Origin: Anaeromassilibacillus stercoravium
GTDB taxonomy: Bacteria > Bacillota > Clostridia > Oscillospirales > Acutalibacteraceae
DNA: 36,554 nt
Direction: 5' to 3'
Assembly (NCBI GenBank): GCA_019118845.1
Contig: DWYE01000077.1
Coordinates: 1 to 36,554, forward strand
Shown here: positions 22,231 to 30,842 of the stretch, piece after piece
How positions within the stretch are numbered: the first letter of the stretch is position 1
Layout: every line of letters begins with the position of its first letter
Made by a program: the position numbers and the translations under genes
Notes under the pieces: generated by a model
Database searches by the model: none
Told to the model about the DNA's origin: nothing
What the model saw: only the letters and a program-made list of their open reading frames with translations

Positions 22231-23280
22231 ATGGGGGACAAAATTGTAAGAGTCTTGAAAAAAAATCTGGTGGCGATCATCACCATCGTGATTTCGATGG
22301 GGGTTCTGCTCTATTTCCTATTTACAACGGACGGTATTACCGCACTGGGACATCTTGTTTCCAGCATGCGCTGGGAATGGCTCCTGATTACGCTGGGAGC
22401 GATGGTTGGCGGCTGGCTGTTGGAAACCTATGTGTTGGGGGTCTTTTGTAAACATTTATACCCTAAGTGGAAATTTTCACAGTCGTTCCACATTGCGATG
22501 ACCGGCCTGCTCTATAGTGCCTTGACGCCTTTTGCTACAGGCGGGCAGCCGATGCAGATGTACTCCATGAGTAAGATGGGGATGGATACAGGAAAAGCCG
22601 GCTCCATTGTCGCAATGAAAACGTTGGTATATCAAGCGCTTATGGTGGTCTATGCCATGGTGATGGTGATTTTCCGTCTGGGATATTTTCAAAGGAAAAT
22701 CAGCAATTTTTCTTTTGTCACGGTGATCGGCCTGGTGACAAACGGCGTCTTTATCCTTGGCGTCACGCTGTTTATGTTGAGCGAAAAATCGACCGACCGC
22801 TTCCTGCGGTTTTTATTGCGGAATCTGTACCGGTTCCGTTTGTGCCGCCATCCCGTCGCCGTATATAAGAAGATCCACGGGCAGATGAAGATGTTCCATG
22901 ACAGTGCAAAAATCATGGGGACATCTGTCAAAGTCTATGTGAAAACGATCTTTTTTACAATCGTCCAAATCACATTGGCGGGTTTGATCCCTTATTTTAT
23001 CTATCGATGCTTTAATTTGCCTCTGAACCCAGATGCAACGGTATTCACAATGTTAGCAGCGCAGACCTTTGTAACCATGGTGTCTGCTTTTGTCCCATTG
23101 CCGGGTTCCTCTGGCGGAGCGGAAGGAAGCTTTTACCTGTTTTTCGGGCCCTTTTTCGGTGCAACGATCATTCCAGCCATCCTTCTGTGGCGCTTAGTGA
23201 CCTATTATGCAAATATTCTGTTCGGCTGCCTAACAAATGTGGTAGGACGGGCATTGGGTATTGAGGGCAAAAAAACGTAA
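22231..23280 (+). CDS. YbhN/UPF0104-type polytopic membrane protein (lysylphosphatidylglycerol-synthase transmembrane-like)
   Basis: The 349-residue protein has eight or more hydrophobic segments. It includes the family motifs TPFATGGQPMQMYSMSKMG and VPLPGSSGGAEGSFYLFFGP. The family equals the membrane part of MprF-type proteins without a synthase domain; members are thought to move lipids or lipid-linked substrates. The ATG at 22231 follows GGAGG by eight bases; the frame from 22216 lacks spacing for an RBS. It faces away from the cotJ operon. Function here is not known. Confidence 0.82.
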   Translation: MGDKIVRVLKKNLVAIITIVISMGVLLYFLFTTDGITALGHLVSSMRWEWLLITLGAMVGGWLLETYVLGVFCKHLYPKWKFSQSFHIAMTGLLYSALTPFATGGQPMQMYSMSKMGMDTGKAGSIVAMKTLVYQALMVVYAMVMVIFRLGYFQRKISNFSFVTVIGLVTNGVFILGVTLFMLSEKSTDRFLRFLLRNLYRFRLCRHPVAVYKKIHGQMKMFHDSAKIMGTSVKVYVKTIFFTIVQITLAGLIPYFIYRCFNLPLNPDATVFTMLAAQTFVTMVSAFVPLPGSSGGAEGSFYLFFGPFFGATIIPAILLWRLVTYYANILFGCLTNVVGRALGIEGKKT

Positions 23281-23379
23281 AATTCACAATTTGTTTCCAG
23301 GCGAAGGCTTGCAGGAACTTGTACGGGTGATTATACTGAAAAGAGGAAGCAATTGGACGATGGTAAAGGGAGTGTTTGA

Positions 23380-24486
23380 ATGAATGTTCTAAAAAGGTTT
23401 GCCAAGCGCTGCGTGGCGCTGGCCTTATGTGCATGTTGCTTGGGCGGGGCTGTCGTAGCAAACGTGCCAGTGACGGCACAGGCGGCGGTGTCCGTTTCCG
23501 CGTCCACCCCTGTGATCCGTTTGGATACAGCCAGCTGCGAACTGAATACAACCGCACAGAAGTATTATCTGGCGGTGACGGTCACGCCGGACCGTGGCAC
23601 GCCTCCGGACGCGGTATCCTCCAATCCGGACGTCGCGGTTGGAAAGTATGTGAAGAAAGCCGGCGGCCGGTATCTGTATGAAATCAGCGGTTTGAAGGAT
23701 GGTTTGGCGACCATCTATCTGCGCTATGCCAATGTGGAAAATATGATGTCCGTGAAAGTAGGGGATGAGACCGGCACCATCGACGTGCGGATCCCAGAGG
23801 GTTCTACCCTGCGGGAAACCGCACAGGCGTTGGAACGCGCGGGCGTGTGTAGCATGAAGGACGTCTTTGATGCGGCAAACAGCAATGCGTTTGACAGCTA
23901 TTCGTTTATTGCATCCATCCCGAACGCGGACAGCCGGTATTATAAGTTGGAAGGATATCTCTATCCGGATACATACAACTTCTGGAAGGGGCAGAACGTC
24001 CAGAGTGTCCTGAAGACGATGTTGAACAATTATCAGACAAAGACGGCCAATATCAATTGGCAGAATACGGCCGGCCTCACAAAGGAGCAGGTGATGACCC
24101 TGGCTTCTATTGTGCAGCGCGAAAGCACCGCAACGGACCGCGCCAACGTTGCCTCTGTGTTTGTCAACCGTTTGAAATCCGGCAATACGGTCAATGTCTA
24201 TCGCTTGCAGGCGGATTCCACCATGTATTATCCATACCGGGCGCAGGGCAATGTACCCAGTCAGTTGCCTGGTTTCCAAAGCACCTATAACACCTATAAC
24301 ATCACGGGATTGCCGGCTGGACCAATTTGCAGCCCAAGCGTTGAATCCATCCAGGCAGCTTTGAACCCAGCTAGCACCAATTATTATTACTTCTGCCATT
24401 CTGCGGCGGGAAATTCCTATTTTGCAGAAACACTGGAGCAGCACAATGCCAATCTAGTGGCGGCAGGGCTCCGCAGCGCTACATAA
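23380..24486 (+). CDS. Secreted endolytic transglycosylase, MltG/YceG-like, with N-terminal Ig-like region
   Basis: 368 residues. A Sec signal peptide (hydrophobic residues about 12-30, likely cleavage after AQA) precedes about 100 residues of beta-rich sequence resembling bacterial Ig-like modules. A LysM-like stretch (IDVRIPEGSTLRETAQAL) leads to the MltG catalytic region: KLEGYLYPDTYNF, ASIVQRES with candidate catalytic Glu248, LQADSTMYY and the C-terminal GLPAGPICSPSVESIQAALNP. Typical MltG has a membrane anchor; here a cleavable signal and an Ig-like part replace it, which is unusual. It would cut glycan strands of peptidoglycan outside the membrane. RBS GGGAG precedes the ATG. Confidence 0.85.
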   Translation: MNVLKRFAKRCVALALCACCLGGAVVANVPVTAQAAVSVSASTPVIRLDTASCELNTTAQKYYLAVTVTPDRGTPPDAVSSNPDVAVGKYVKKAGGRYLYEISGLKDGLATIYLRYANVENMMSVKVGDETGTIDVRIPEGSTLRETAQALERAGVCSMKDVFDAANSNAFDSYSFIASIPNADSRYYKLEGYLYPDTYNFWKGQNVQSVLKTMLNNYQTKTANINWQNTAGLTKEQVMTLASIVQRESTATDRANVASVFVNRLKSGNTVNVYRLQADSTMYYPYRAQGNVPSQLPGFQSTYNTYNITGLPAGPICSPSVESIQAALNPASTNYYYFCHSAAGNSYFAETLEQHNANLVAAGLRSAT

Positions 24487-24509
24487 ATCGAAGAAATCCA
24501 ATGTTTATC

Positions 24510-24547
24510 AACTGCCCTGAAGATTGCGTTTCTTCAGGGCAGTTTTC
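24510..24547 (+). terminator. Terminator after the MltG-like gene
   Basis: AACTGCCCTGAAGA pairs perfectly with TCTTCAGGGCAGTT (14 bp) around TTGCGTT and is followed by TT, a short tail. The stem is strong enough to act as a terminator. Confidence 0.8.
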
Positions 24548-24626
24548 GCTGGGGGAATACTGGCACAAATCAAAAAGTACTGTTGGAACGGAAGCCAAAA
24601 GCTCCCGCAAATTTTGCCAGTAGCAG

Positions 24627-24655
24627 TTGACATTTGGCGAAGGTTAGGCTATAAT
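24627..24655 (+). promoter_or_regulatory. Consensus housekeeping promoter of glutamine synthetase
   Basis: TTGACA at 24627-24632, a 17-base spacer and TATAAT at 24650-24655 match the SigA consensus exactly. The start of transcription would be near 24662, giving a leader of about 135 bases before the ATG. Confidence 0.85.
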
Positions 24656-24663
24656 GAAAAAGC

Positions 24664-24708
24664 TATAGCGAAGGCGCTGTGGGGATCGCCCTGCGGCGCT
24701 TTTTGTTG
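24664..24708 (+). promoter_or_regulatory. Possible attenuator hairpin in the glutamine synthetase leader
   Basis: Just after the promoter, GCGC and GGG pair with CCC and GCGC across a small internal loop, directly followed by TTTTTG. This has the form of an intrinsic terminator placed before the coding region. It suggests control by antitermination. I cannot assign it to a known riboswitch or ANTAR-type target from sequence alone. Confidence 0.45.
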
Positions 24709-24796
24709 TTATACAGAGGGCGCGCCTGTGATTCCTTGCATGTCCATTTGCAGGCGCTGGTAGAATCGCTTGAAATAAAATAGGGAGTGACTTTTG

Positions 24797-26893
24797 ATGA
24801 GCATTCGGAAGATCCCGGAAATTTTTGGCAGCATGGTGTTCAATGAGAGCGTTATGAAGGAGAGGCTGCCGAAGGATACGTATAAGGCCCTGAAACGGAC
24901 CCGGGAACAGGGGGAACCCCTTGACCCGCAGGTAGCAAACATTGTCGCCAACGCGATGAAAGAATGGGCTGTTGAAAAGGGCGTGACCCATTTTACGCAC
25001 TGGTTCCAGCCGATGACCGGAATCACTGCGGAAAAGCACGACAGTTTCATCTATCCGGTGGAAAACGGCAAAGTCATCATGGAATTTTCGGGCAAAGAGC
25101 TCATCAAGGGAGAGCCGGATGCTTCCAGTTTTCCCTCCGGCGGCCTGCGTGCAACCTTTGAGGCACGCGGCTATACGGCGTGGGACCCAACCTCTGATGC
25201 ATTTATCAAGGACGGCACGCTCTGCATCCCGACCGCTTTCTGCTCGTATGGGGGCGAGGCGCTGGATAAAAAGACACCACTTTTGCGCTCCATGGATGCA
25301 CTGAATAAGCAGGTGATGCGCATTCTACATCTGTTTGGGACACCGGCCAATCGCGTCAATACCACGGTCGGGCCGGAACAGGAGTATTTCCTGATCGATG
25401 AGGCGATGTATAAAAAGCGCAAGGATCTGGTCTATACCGGCCGTACCCTGTTTGGCGCAAAGCCGCCGAAGGGCCAGGAACTGGAGGATCACTACTTCGG
25501 TGTGATCAAGCCCCGCGTGTCCGCCTATATGAAGGATCTGGATGAAGAATTGTGGAAGCTGGGCATTTTGGCGAAGACTAAACATAATGAGGCGGCGCCG
25601 GCCCAGCACGAATTGGCGCCGATCTTTACCACGGGAAACGTCGCCACGGACGGCAACCAGCTGACCATGGAAATTATGAAGAAGGTCGCCTCCAAGCACG
25701 GGCTGTACTGCCTGCTGCACGAAAAGCCGTTTGCAGGCGTCAATGGAAGCGGCAAACACAACAACTGGAGCATCTGCACGGATACGGGCATCAACTTATT
25801 GGAGCCGGGAGAATCCCCGGAAGAAAACGCCCAGTTCTTGTTGTTCCTGACGGCGATCTTGGAAGCGGTTGACAAACACCAGGACCTGCTGCGTTTGTCC
25901 GTTGCGAGCGCGGGCAATGACCACCGCCTTGGCTCCAGCGAAGCGCCTCCGGCGATTATCTCTGTATTCCTAGGGGATGAACTGACTGGGATTTTGGAGT
26001 CCATTGAAAACAAGAGCGAATACGACCAAAAAGATGCGGCGGAAATGAACATTGGCGTCGACGTACTGCCGAAGTTCCCGAAGGATGCGACGGACCGCAA
26101 CCGGACGTCCCCGTTCGCTTTTACGGGCAATAAATTTGAATTCCGTATGTTGGGCTCCACGGTTTCGATTGCGTGCCCCAATATGATTTTAAACACGATT
26201 GTGGCGGACACCTTGTGCCGTTATGCCGACCGGTTGGAAAAGGCGGAGGATTTTAACAAGGAATTAAATCACATTATCCGCCATTCGTACCGTGATCACA
26301 AGCGCATCGTGTTTAATGGGAACAACTATGCGCCGGAGTGGGTGGAAGAGGCCAAACGGCGCGGCCTCTTGAATTTGGAATCCACGGCGGATGCGCTGCC
26401 CTATTATAAGCGCCCGGAAAATATTGAACTGTTTGAGAAGTATGGGGTGCTCTCTGGGGCGGAGATTGTTTCGCGCTGTGAGATCCAATTGGAGAACTAC
26501 TGCAAACAGATCCATATCGAGGCGCTCACCATGGTGGATATGATTAAAAAGGATATTCTCCCGGCCGCCTGCGCGTATATGAAAGATATCAGCAAAGAAG
26601 CGATCAATAAGAAGCAGCTTTGTGCGGACATTTCCTGTGAGTTGGAGGAAACCCTGCTCAAGAAACTCTCCCAATTGACCGCAGACCTCTATAAAGAGAT
26701 GGAGGCGCTGGAAGCAGCGGTTGCCGGGGCAGAGGATATGCAGGATGTCGAACAGTGCGCAAAATATTACCGTAACCCGGTGCTGATGCAGATGGAAAAG
26801 ACGCGTGCCATTGCGGATGAGATCGAATGCAACGTTGGAGAGAAATATTGGCCGTATCCCACCTATGGAGATCTGTTGTTCAGCGTCCGGTAA
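24797..26893 (+). CDS. glnN: Glutamine synthetase type III
   Basis: The 698-residue length identifies the type III (GlnN) family; types I and II are far shorter. Signatures include FPSGGLRATFEARGYTAWDP near residue 115, GPEQEYFLID, the ATP-binding-type segment HNEAAPAQHELAP, and GVNGSGKHNNWS. It makes glutamine from glutamate, ammonia and ATP. The ATG at 24797 is preferred to the TTG directly before it; AGGGAGTGA supplies the RBS. It is monocistronic between its own promoter and the terminator at 26963. Confidence 0.95.
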   Translation: MSIRKIPEIFGSMVFNESVMKERLPKDTYKALKRTREQGEPLDPQVANIVANAMKEWAVEKGVTHFTHWFQPMTGITAEKHDSFIYPVENGKVIMEFSGKELIKGEPDASSFPSGGLRATFEARGYTAWDPTSDAFIKDGTLCIPTAFCSYGGEALDKKTPLLRSMDALNKQVMRILHLFGTPANRVNTTVGPEQEYFLIDEAMYKKRKDLVYTGRTLFGAKPPKGQELEDHYFGVIKPRVSAYMKDLDEELWKLGILAKTKHNEAAPAQHELAPIFTTGNVATDGNQLTMEIMKKVASKHGLYCLLHEKPFAGVNGSGKHNNWSICTDTGINLLEPGESPEENAQFLLFLTAILEAVDKHQDLLRLSVASAGNDHRLGSSEAPPAIISVFLGDELTGILESIENKSEYDQKDAAEMNIGVDVLPKFPKDATDRNRTSPFAFTGNKFEFRMLGSTVSIACPNMILNTIVADTLCRYADRLEKAEDFNKELNHIIRHSYRDHKRIVFNGNNYAPEWVEEAKRRGLLNLESTADALPYYKRPENIELFEKYGVLSGAEIVSRCEIQLENYCKQIHIEALTMVDMIKKDILPAACAYMKDISKEAINKKQLCADISCELEETLLKKLSQLTADLYKEMEALEAAVAGAEDMQDVEQCAKYYRNPVLMQMEKTRAIADEIECNVGEKYWPYPTYGDLLFSVR

Positions 26894-26962
26894 GCCAGAA
26901 AAATTAAAAATCGAACTGCGTTCGCATACGAATCTGTAAAATGCTTTTCATAAGTTGCAAAC

Positions 26963-26999
26963 AAAAATCCCCGCTGTCTTTTGACAGCGGGGATTTTTT
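26963..26999. terminator. Bidirectional terminator shared by glutamine synthetase and rnpB
   Basis: AAATCCCCGCTGTC and GACAGCGGGGATTT form a 14-bp perfect stem around TTTT, with T-runs on both strands. It ends the plus-strand synthetase transcript and can stop minus-strand transcription from rnpB. Confidence 0.9.
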
Positions 27000-27034
27000 G
27001 CCAGGAGACAGCTTCTTGTCTCCGAATGTTTAAA

Positions 27035-27384
27035 AGTGCGACCAGGCCTGTAAGCCGAGTTCTGTCGTGAACAGCCATCTATCTTGGCTGGGCGTTGCCG
27101 CGCCAGCTCGATGCCACCTCCACAGGACGCGCCGGGCCGGCGCATATGTCCCTCCACGGTGTTGCTCCGAATAGGGTTTGCAGAGCCGCGCAGTCTCCTG
27201 CGCGCTGGTGAGCTCTTACCTCGCCTTTCCACCCTTGCCGCAAAAGCGGCGGTATATCTCTGTTGCACTTTCCCTAGGGTCACCCCCGGCGGCCGTTAGC
27301 CGTTATTCTTGCCCTTTGGAGCTCGGACTTTCCTCGGGTGGACCCTTTCGGGTATCACCCGCAGCTGTTCAGCCTGCTCGCAGG
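27035..27384 (-). ncRNA. rnpB: RNase P RNA, class A
   Basis: On the minus strand the conserved core words of bacterial RNase P RNA appear in order: GAGGAAAGTCCGAGCTCC, AGAATAACGGCTAACGGCC, AGGGAAAGTGCAACAGAGA, GGGTGGAAAGGCGAGGTAAG and the 3' ACAGAACTCGGCTTACAGGCC. The ends pair as stem P1: TGCGAGCAGGC at the 5' end with GCCTGGTCGCA at the 3' end. It is the catalytic RNA that trims the 5' leaders of tRNAs. Its promoter is at 27389-27417. The ends are set from P1 and the promoter, and may be off by a few bases. Confidence 0.95.
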
Positions 27385-27388
27385 CATT

Positions 27389-27417
27389 ATTCTAGCTGAT
27401 TTTCCCTCAGATGTCAA
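27389..27417 (-). promoter_or_regulatory. Promoter of rnpB
   Basis: On the minus strand TTGACA (27417-27412), 17 bases, then TAGAAT (27394-27389). It sits directly before the P1 stem and just inside the spacer after the nicotinate phosphoribosyltransferase stop. Confidence 0.8.
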
Positions 27418-27428
27418 CCAGAAATCCG

Positions 27429-28898
27429 TCAGCGCTGGCTTAACGCAGTGTTCTCTTCAATCATGCGGTTTTTAATGTCCCAGAGCGCCGGAGATAGGTC
27501 AACATAATATTGATGCGGGTTTTCAAAGCGGGTGACTTCCTCCCAGAGGGTGTCCACCTGTTCGGCACAGTAACGTTTGATCTCTTCCAGCGTGCGCTCC
27601 TCGGCGATGCACTGGCCGTGTTCGAAGATCTTTTTGCGCAGCTTCACGGCGCGGAAATTGGTGACCATTTTGCGCTTCCAGATGTGCTCCGGGTCAAAAA
27701 TTTCGTACGGCTGGGAATCGTCGATGACTTCGTCGTGTAGCGTTACGACGTCGGCAATCGCCTTGCCAGTGTCGCGGTCAAACAAACGCCACAGCCCCTT
27801 GAAGCACGGCGTGGTGATCTTTGCAACGTTTTCGCTGATCTTGATCTTGGGGATAATGTTGCCATTGGCGTCCTCGACGCCGGCCAGCTTATAAACGCCG
27901 CCGAAAACCGGTTCGGAACCGGAGGTGATCAGGCGCTCGCCGACGCCGAAACTGTCAACTTTCGCACCTTGCATCAGCATGTCGCGTATAATGTATTCAT
28001 CAAGGGAATTGGAGGCGCAGATTTTGCAATCGGGGAACCCCGCCTCGTCCAGCATTTTACGGGCTTTACGGGACAGATACGTGATGTCGCCGCTGTCGAT
28101 CCGGATGCCGGCGGGACGGTAACCACGCGGGAGCAGCTCTTCCTGAAACACCTTGATGGCGTTTGGCACGCCGGATTTCAGGACATTGAAGGTATCCACC
28201 AACAGGGTACAATTGGAGGGGTATTCGCGGGCATATGCGCGGAAGGCGTCCAATTCGCTGTCAAACAGCTGGACCCAGCTGTGGGCCATGGTGCCCAGGG
28301 CAGGGACGCCGAAATCCGGGGCGCAAATGGTGCAGGCGGTGCCGCAGCAACCCCCAATGTAAGCGGCCCGCGCACCGTAGATGGCGCCGTCGGCTCCCTG
28401 TGCGCGGCGGGACCCGAATTCCATGACGGCGCGGCCTTGTGCGGCGCGGACAATCCGGTTTGCTTTCGTGGCGATCATACTCTGATGGTTGATGGTGAGC
28501 AACAGCATGGTTTCGATCAGCTGTGCCTGGATCACCGGGCCGCGCACGGTGACAATCGGCTCGCCGGGGAAAATAGGGGTGCCTTCCGGGATCGCCCAAA
28601 CGTCGCAGGCGAACTGGAAATTCCGCAGGTACTCCAAGAATTCCTTCTGGAACATGTGCGTGGATTCCAGATAGGCGATGTCGTCGTCCGTAAACTCCAG
28701 GTCTTTAATATAGTCAATCAACTGTTGTACGCCGGCCATGATAGCAAAGCCGCCATCGTCTGGGATATGTCGGAAAAACATGTCAAAATATACAACGGTG
28801 TCCCGGTAGCCATTGGAAAAATAGCCATTGGACATGGTGATTTCATAGAAATCGGTCAGCATTGTGAGATTTCGCGAGGGCTTTTTCTGATTTGTCAT
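27429..28898 (-). CDS. pncB: Nicotinate phosphoribosyltransferase
   Basis: The 489-residue protein has NAPRTase-family wording throughout: LTMLTDFYEITMSNGYF at the N-terminus, FGSRRAQGADGA, IGGCCGTACT, HSWVQLF, LLVDTFNVL and GIRIDSGDITYLSRKAR. It joins nicotinate to phosphoribosyl pyrophosphate in NAD salvage. The ATG at 28898 follows GGAGA, and homology starts at once. The frame continues upstream to 28976 but without an RBS or family likeness. A promoter is at 29013-29041, leaving a leader of about 110 bases. Confidence 0.93.
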   Translation of the reverse strand: MTNQKKPSRNLTMLTDFYEITMSNGYFSNGYRDTVVYFDMFFRHIPDDGGFAIMAGVQQLIDYIKDLEFTDDDIAYLESTHMFQKEFLEYLRNFQFACDVWAIPEGTPIFPGEPIVTVRGPVIQAQLIETMLLLTINHQSMIATKANRIVRAAQGRAVMEFGSRRAQGADGAIYGARAAYIGGCCGTACTICAPDFGVPALGTMAHSWVQLFDSELDAFRAYAREYPSNCTLLVDTFNVLKSGVPNAIKVFQEELLPRGYRPAGIRIDSGDITYLSRKARKMLDEAGFPDCKICASNSLDEYIIRDMLMQGAKVDSFGVGERLITSGSEPVFGGVYKLAGVEDANGNIIPKIKISENVAKITTPCFKGLWRLFDRDTGKAIADVVTLHDEVIDDSQPYEIFDPEHIWKRKMVTNFRAVKLRKKIFEHGQCIAEERTLEEIKRYCAEQVDTLWEEVTRFENPHQYYVDLSPALWDIKNRMIEENTALSQR

Positions 28899-29012
28899 GG
28901 TAACATCTCCACAAATAAAGTCCCGAGCTGGTTTGCCTTTCGCAAGGGCGTTTTGTCCCGGTTGGTAAAACAGCACGCACGGATGTGATTCCGGCGTTTA
29001 ACGGATAGGATT

Positions 29013-29041
29013 ATTATAGCAAGGTTCGAGCAAAAGCACAA
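29013..29041 (-). promoter_or_regulatory. Promoter of the nicotinate phosphoribosyltransferase gene
   Basis: On the minus strand TTGTGC (29041-29036), 17 bases, then a perfect TATAAT (29018-29013). Confidence 0.65.
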
Positions 29042-29268
29042 ATATGTTTTTCTTCTCTTGTTGGCCAGAAATTGGAAGCAAAAAATATGCCGAAGAAGCT
29101 AAAAATATGTAATATTTTTGTTGCGTTTTCTACAAATAGATACTATAATAGAAATATCGAGTGGATTTGTGTGGGTTTAGTTGTTCAATGAATCGCTTTA
29201 TCCAAAATTCACATCGTTTTGTTGGTGATATTGGTAAAAAATTCATGCATGTAGGGAGTGAATGTAAG

Positions 29269-29517
29269 GTGAGATTACGCAAGCAAGCATTGGGGACCCG
29301 CAATCTTGTTGGGGCGCGTGTCGAAATGGCCCGGAAAAGCCAGGGGATGAAGCAGAAAGAGCTGTTGGCTCAGCTTCAGGTGAACGGAGTCGATATGAAC
29401 GCGTCCGGATTGTCCAAGCTGGAAGGGCAGATCCGTTATGTAACGGATTATGAGCTTTCAGCCCTAGCGAACATCCTAAATGTATCTGTGGATTGGCTGC
29501 TGGGAAGAGAAAAATAA
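29269..29517 (+). CDS. Small helix-turn-helix regulator (Cro/C1 type)
   Basis: The 82-residue product has an XRE-type domain: GARVEMARKSQGMKQKELLAQL, then a recognition-helix region NASGLSKLEGQIRYVTDYELSALANILNVSVDWLLG. I chose the GTG at 29269, ten bases after GGGAG; the ATG at 29245 lacks an RBS and upstream residues do not resemble the family. It stands alone, with a structured RNA in its 3' region. Target unknown. Confidence 0.8.
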   Translation: MRLRKQALGTRNLVGARVEMARKSQGMKQKELLAQLQVNGVDMNASGLSKLEGQIRYVTDYELSALANILNVSVDWLLGREK

Positions 29518-29530
29518 GAATGAAAACAAC

Positions 29531-29645
29531 GAGCGTCCCGCGAAAGGAAAGCTCATGGCGCGCCGTTCCTCCCGTGGAAGGAAACGGCCGGATGAGTAGG
29601 GCTGTACCCAACTACGGCACTTTCCGCTCACGGGGCGCTCTTTTT
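29531..29645 (+). ncRNA. Unassigned structured RNA with built-in terminator
   Basis: GAGCGTCCCG (29531-29540) pairs with CGGGGCGCTC (29631-29640), ending in TTTTT. Inside, GGAAAG (29546-29551) pairs with CTTTCC (29620-29625), CTCAT (29552-29556) with ATGAG (29592-29596), GCCGT (29562-29566) with ACGGC (29584-29588), and GGG with CCC (29599-29609). The result is a closed multi-branch junction of about 110 nt. It has no coding frame and lies between the HTH gene and the YtvI-like gene. It may be a 3'-UTR-derived RNA, a stand-alone small RNA or a riboswitch. I could not match it to a family. Confidence 0.55.
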
Positions 29646-29711
29646 GCGTCTATTTGCACGTCATAGAAACATGGCAATCCCCCATATATTTAAGAGGAAT
29701 GGGGGGCTTCT

Positions 29712-30782
29712 ATGTTAGACTGGAATCTGCTGGCGAAAGGGAAAGCTTATGCGGTATTTTTTCTGGCATATACAGGGATTTTCTGGTTGTTCACAGCCAC
29801 ATTGCGGTATACATTTCCCTTCTTGGCAGGATTCGCTTTAGCTTGGTTCTTACAACCAGTTGTCCGCTTCCTGAAACAGAAGTTGCCCCTCTCCGAAGGA
29901 TGTGCCGCCGCGGTGACCACAGCGGCTTTGTATGTGCTGCTGATCGGCGCGCTGTTCCTATTGGGCATGTGGCTGGTGGGAGAAATCAGCAATTTGCTCC
30001 GCACCATCCGGGATGTGGATCTTGGCCGTCTGACAGAGCCTTTGAACCGCCTTTTCCTACAGGCGGGGGAGTTCCTCAACCATATTGATCAGGATTTTAT
30101 CCAGGAGAATCAGCGGCAATTGCTCAACCTTGCACAGGCCGCGGCCTCTGTGCTCACCAGTGCTTTGACGGCAGCATTGGGCTTTTTGACCTCGCTTCCA
30201 GCGGTGCTTGCGATGTTCTTGGTAATGGTGGTGTCCACCTATTTTTTTTCAAAAGACATGGAAAAAATTCGGAAGCGTTTGTCCAACCTGCTCTCTGCGC
30301 GGGGAAAGGGAATTCTCCGTGAGGCATCCCGACATGGGGCGCACATTGGCGGCCAGTATTTGACCTCTTACCTGTTGTTGTATTGTCTCACGTTTTTGGA
30401 GACGTTATGCATCTTCTTTGCCGCTGGGGCGCCTTATCCATTAGTGCTCAGCATTGTTGCAGGATTTGCGGACTTATTGCCGGTATTGGGGCCGGGAGCG
30501 GTCTATTTGCCGTTGGCACTCCTGTTTTTTGCACAGGGAAGCCCGCTGAAGGGGATTTTTTTGGTGGCGGGCTGGCTGGTTGTGAGTGGGGTGCGGCAAA
30601 TTGTGGAGCCGAAACTCCTGGCAGCTTCCACACAGATTCATCCTTTGGCTATGTTGGCAACGCTGTATTTTGCTTTGGCGGCCAATAGCTTCCTGCTGCT
30701 TGTATATTTGGTGTGCCTGCTGTTGGTCATGCAGGCGCTGCGCAAAGCCAAGCTCCTTCCAACCTGGTTCCCATGTGATTGA
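29712..30782 (+). CDS. ytvI: Sporulation integral membrane protein YtvI-like (AI-2E transporter family)
   Basis: The 356-residue protein has eight or so hydrophobic segments in the AI-2E/PerM arrangement: an N-terminal pair, a long extracytoplasmic helical region (about 95-150), and a C-terminal bundle containing GFADLLPVLGPGAVYLPLAL and RQIVEPKLLAASTQIHPLAMLATLY. Length and wording match YtvI of spore formers rather than the quorum transporter itself. GGGGGG precedes the ATG. Its 3' end carries the -35 of the next operon. Molecular function is not established. Confidence 0.82.
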   Translation: MLDWNLLAKGKAYAVFFLAYTGIFWLFTATLRYTFPFLAGFALAWFLQPVVRFLKQKLPLSEGCAAAVTTAALYVLLIGALFLLGMWLVGEISNLLRTIRDVDLGRLTEPLNRLFLQAGEFLNHIDQDFIQENQRQLLNLAQAAASVLTSALTAALGFLTSLPAVLAMFLVMVVSTYFFSKDMEKIRKRLSNLLSARGKGILREASRHGAHIGGQYLTSYLLLYCLTFLETLCIFFAAGAPYPLVLSIVAGFADLLPVLGPGAVYLPLALLFFAQGSPLKGIFLVAGWLVVSGVRQIVEPKLLAASTQIHPLAMLATLYFALAANSFLLLVYLVCLLLVMQALRKAKLLPTWFPCD

Positions 30783-30807
30783 CAGGGGAATGTTTGTATG
30801 TTATAGT
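30779..30807 (+). promoter_or_regulatory. Promoter of the GntR-ABC operon
   Basis: TTGACA (30779-30784), 17 bases, TATAGT (30802-30807). The -35 overlaps the stop codon of the YtvI-like gene. Confidence 0.8.
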
Positions 30808-30811
30808 TATA

Positions 30812-30834
30812 CTGTATTAATACACATAATACAG
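30812..30834 (+). promoter_or_regulatory. Putative operator for the GntR/YtrA-type regulator
   Basis: CTGTATTA and TAATACAG form a perfect eight-base inverted repeat spaced by seven bases. It lies at the expected transcription start and just before the RBS. This is the usual position for autorepression by a GntR-family dimer. Confidence 0.65.
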
Positions 30835-30842
30835 AAAGGACG

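Noticed and set aside
27084..27399. Short plus-strand frames over the RNase P RNA
   Set aside because: They fall in the conserved core of rnpB, which explains the sequence fully.
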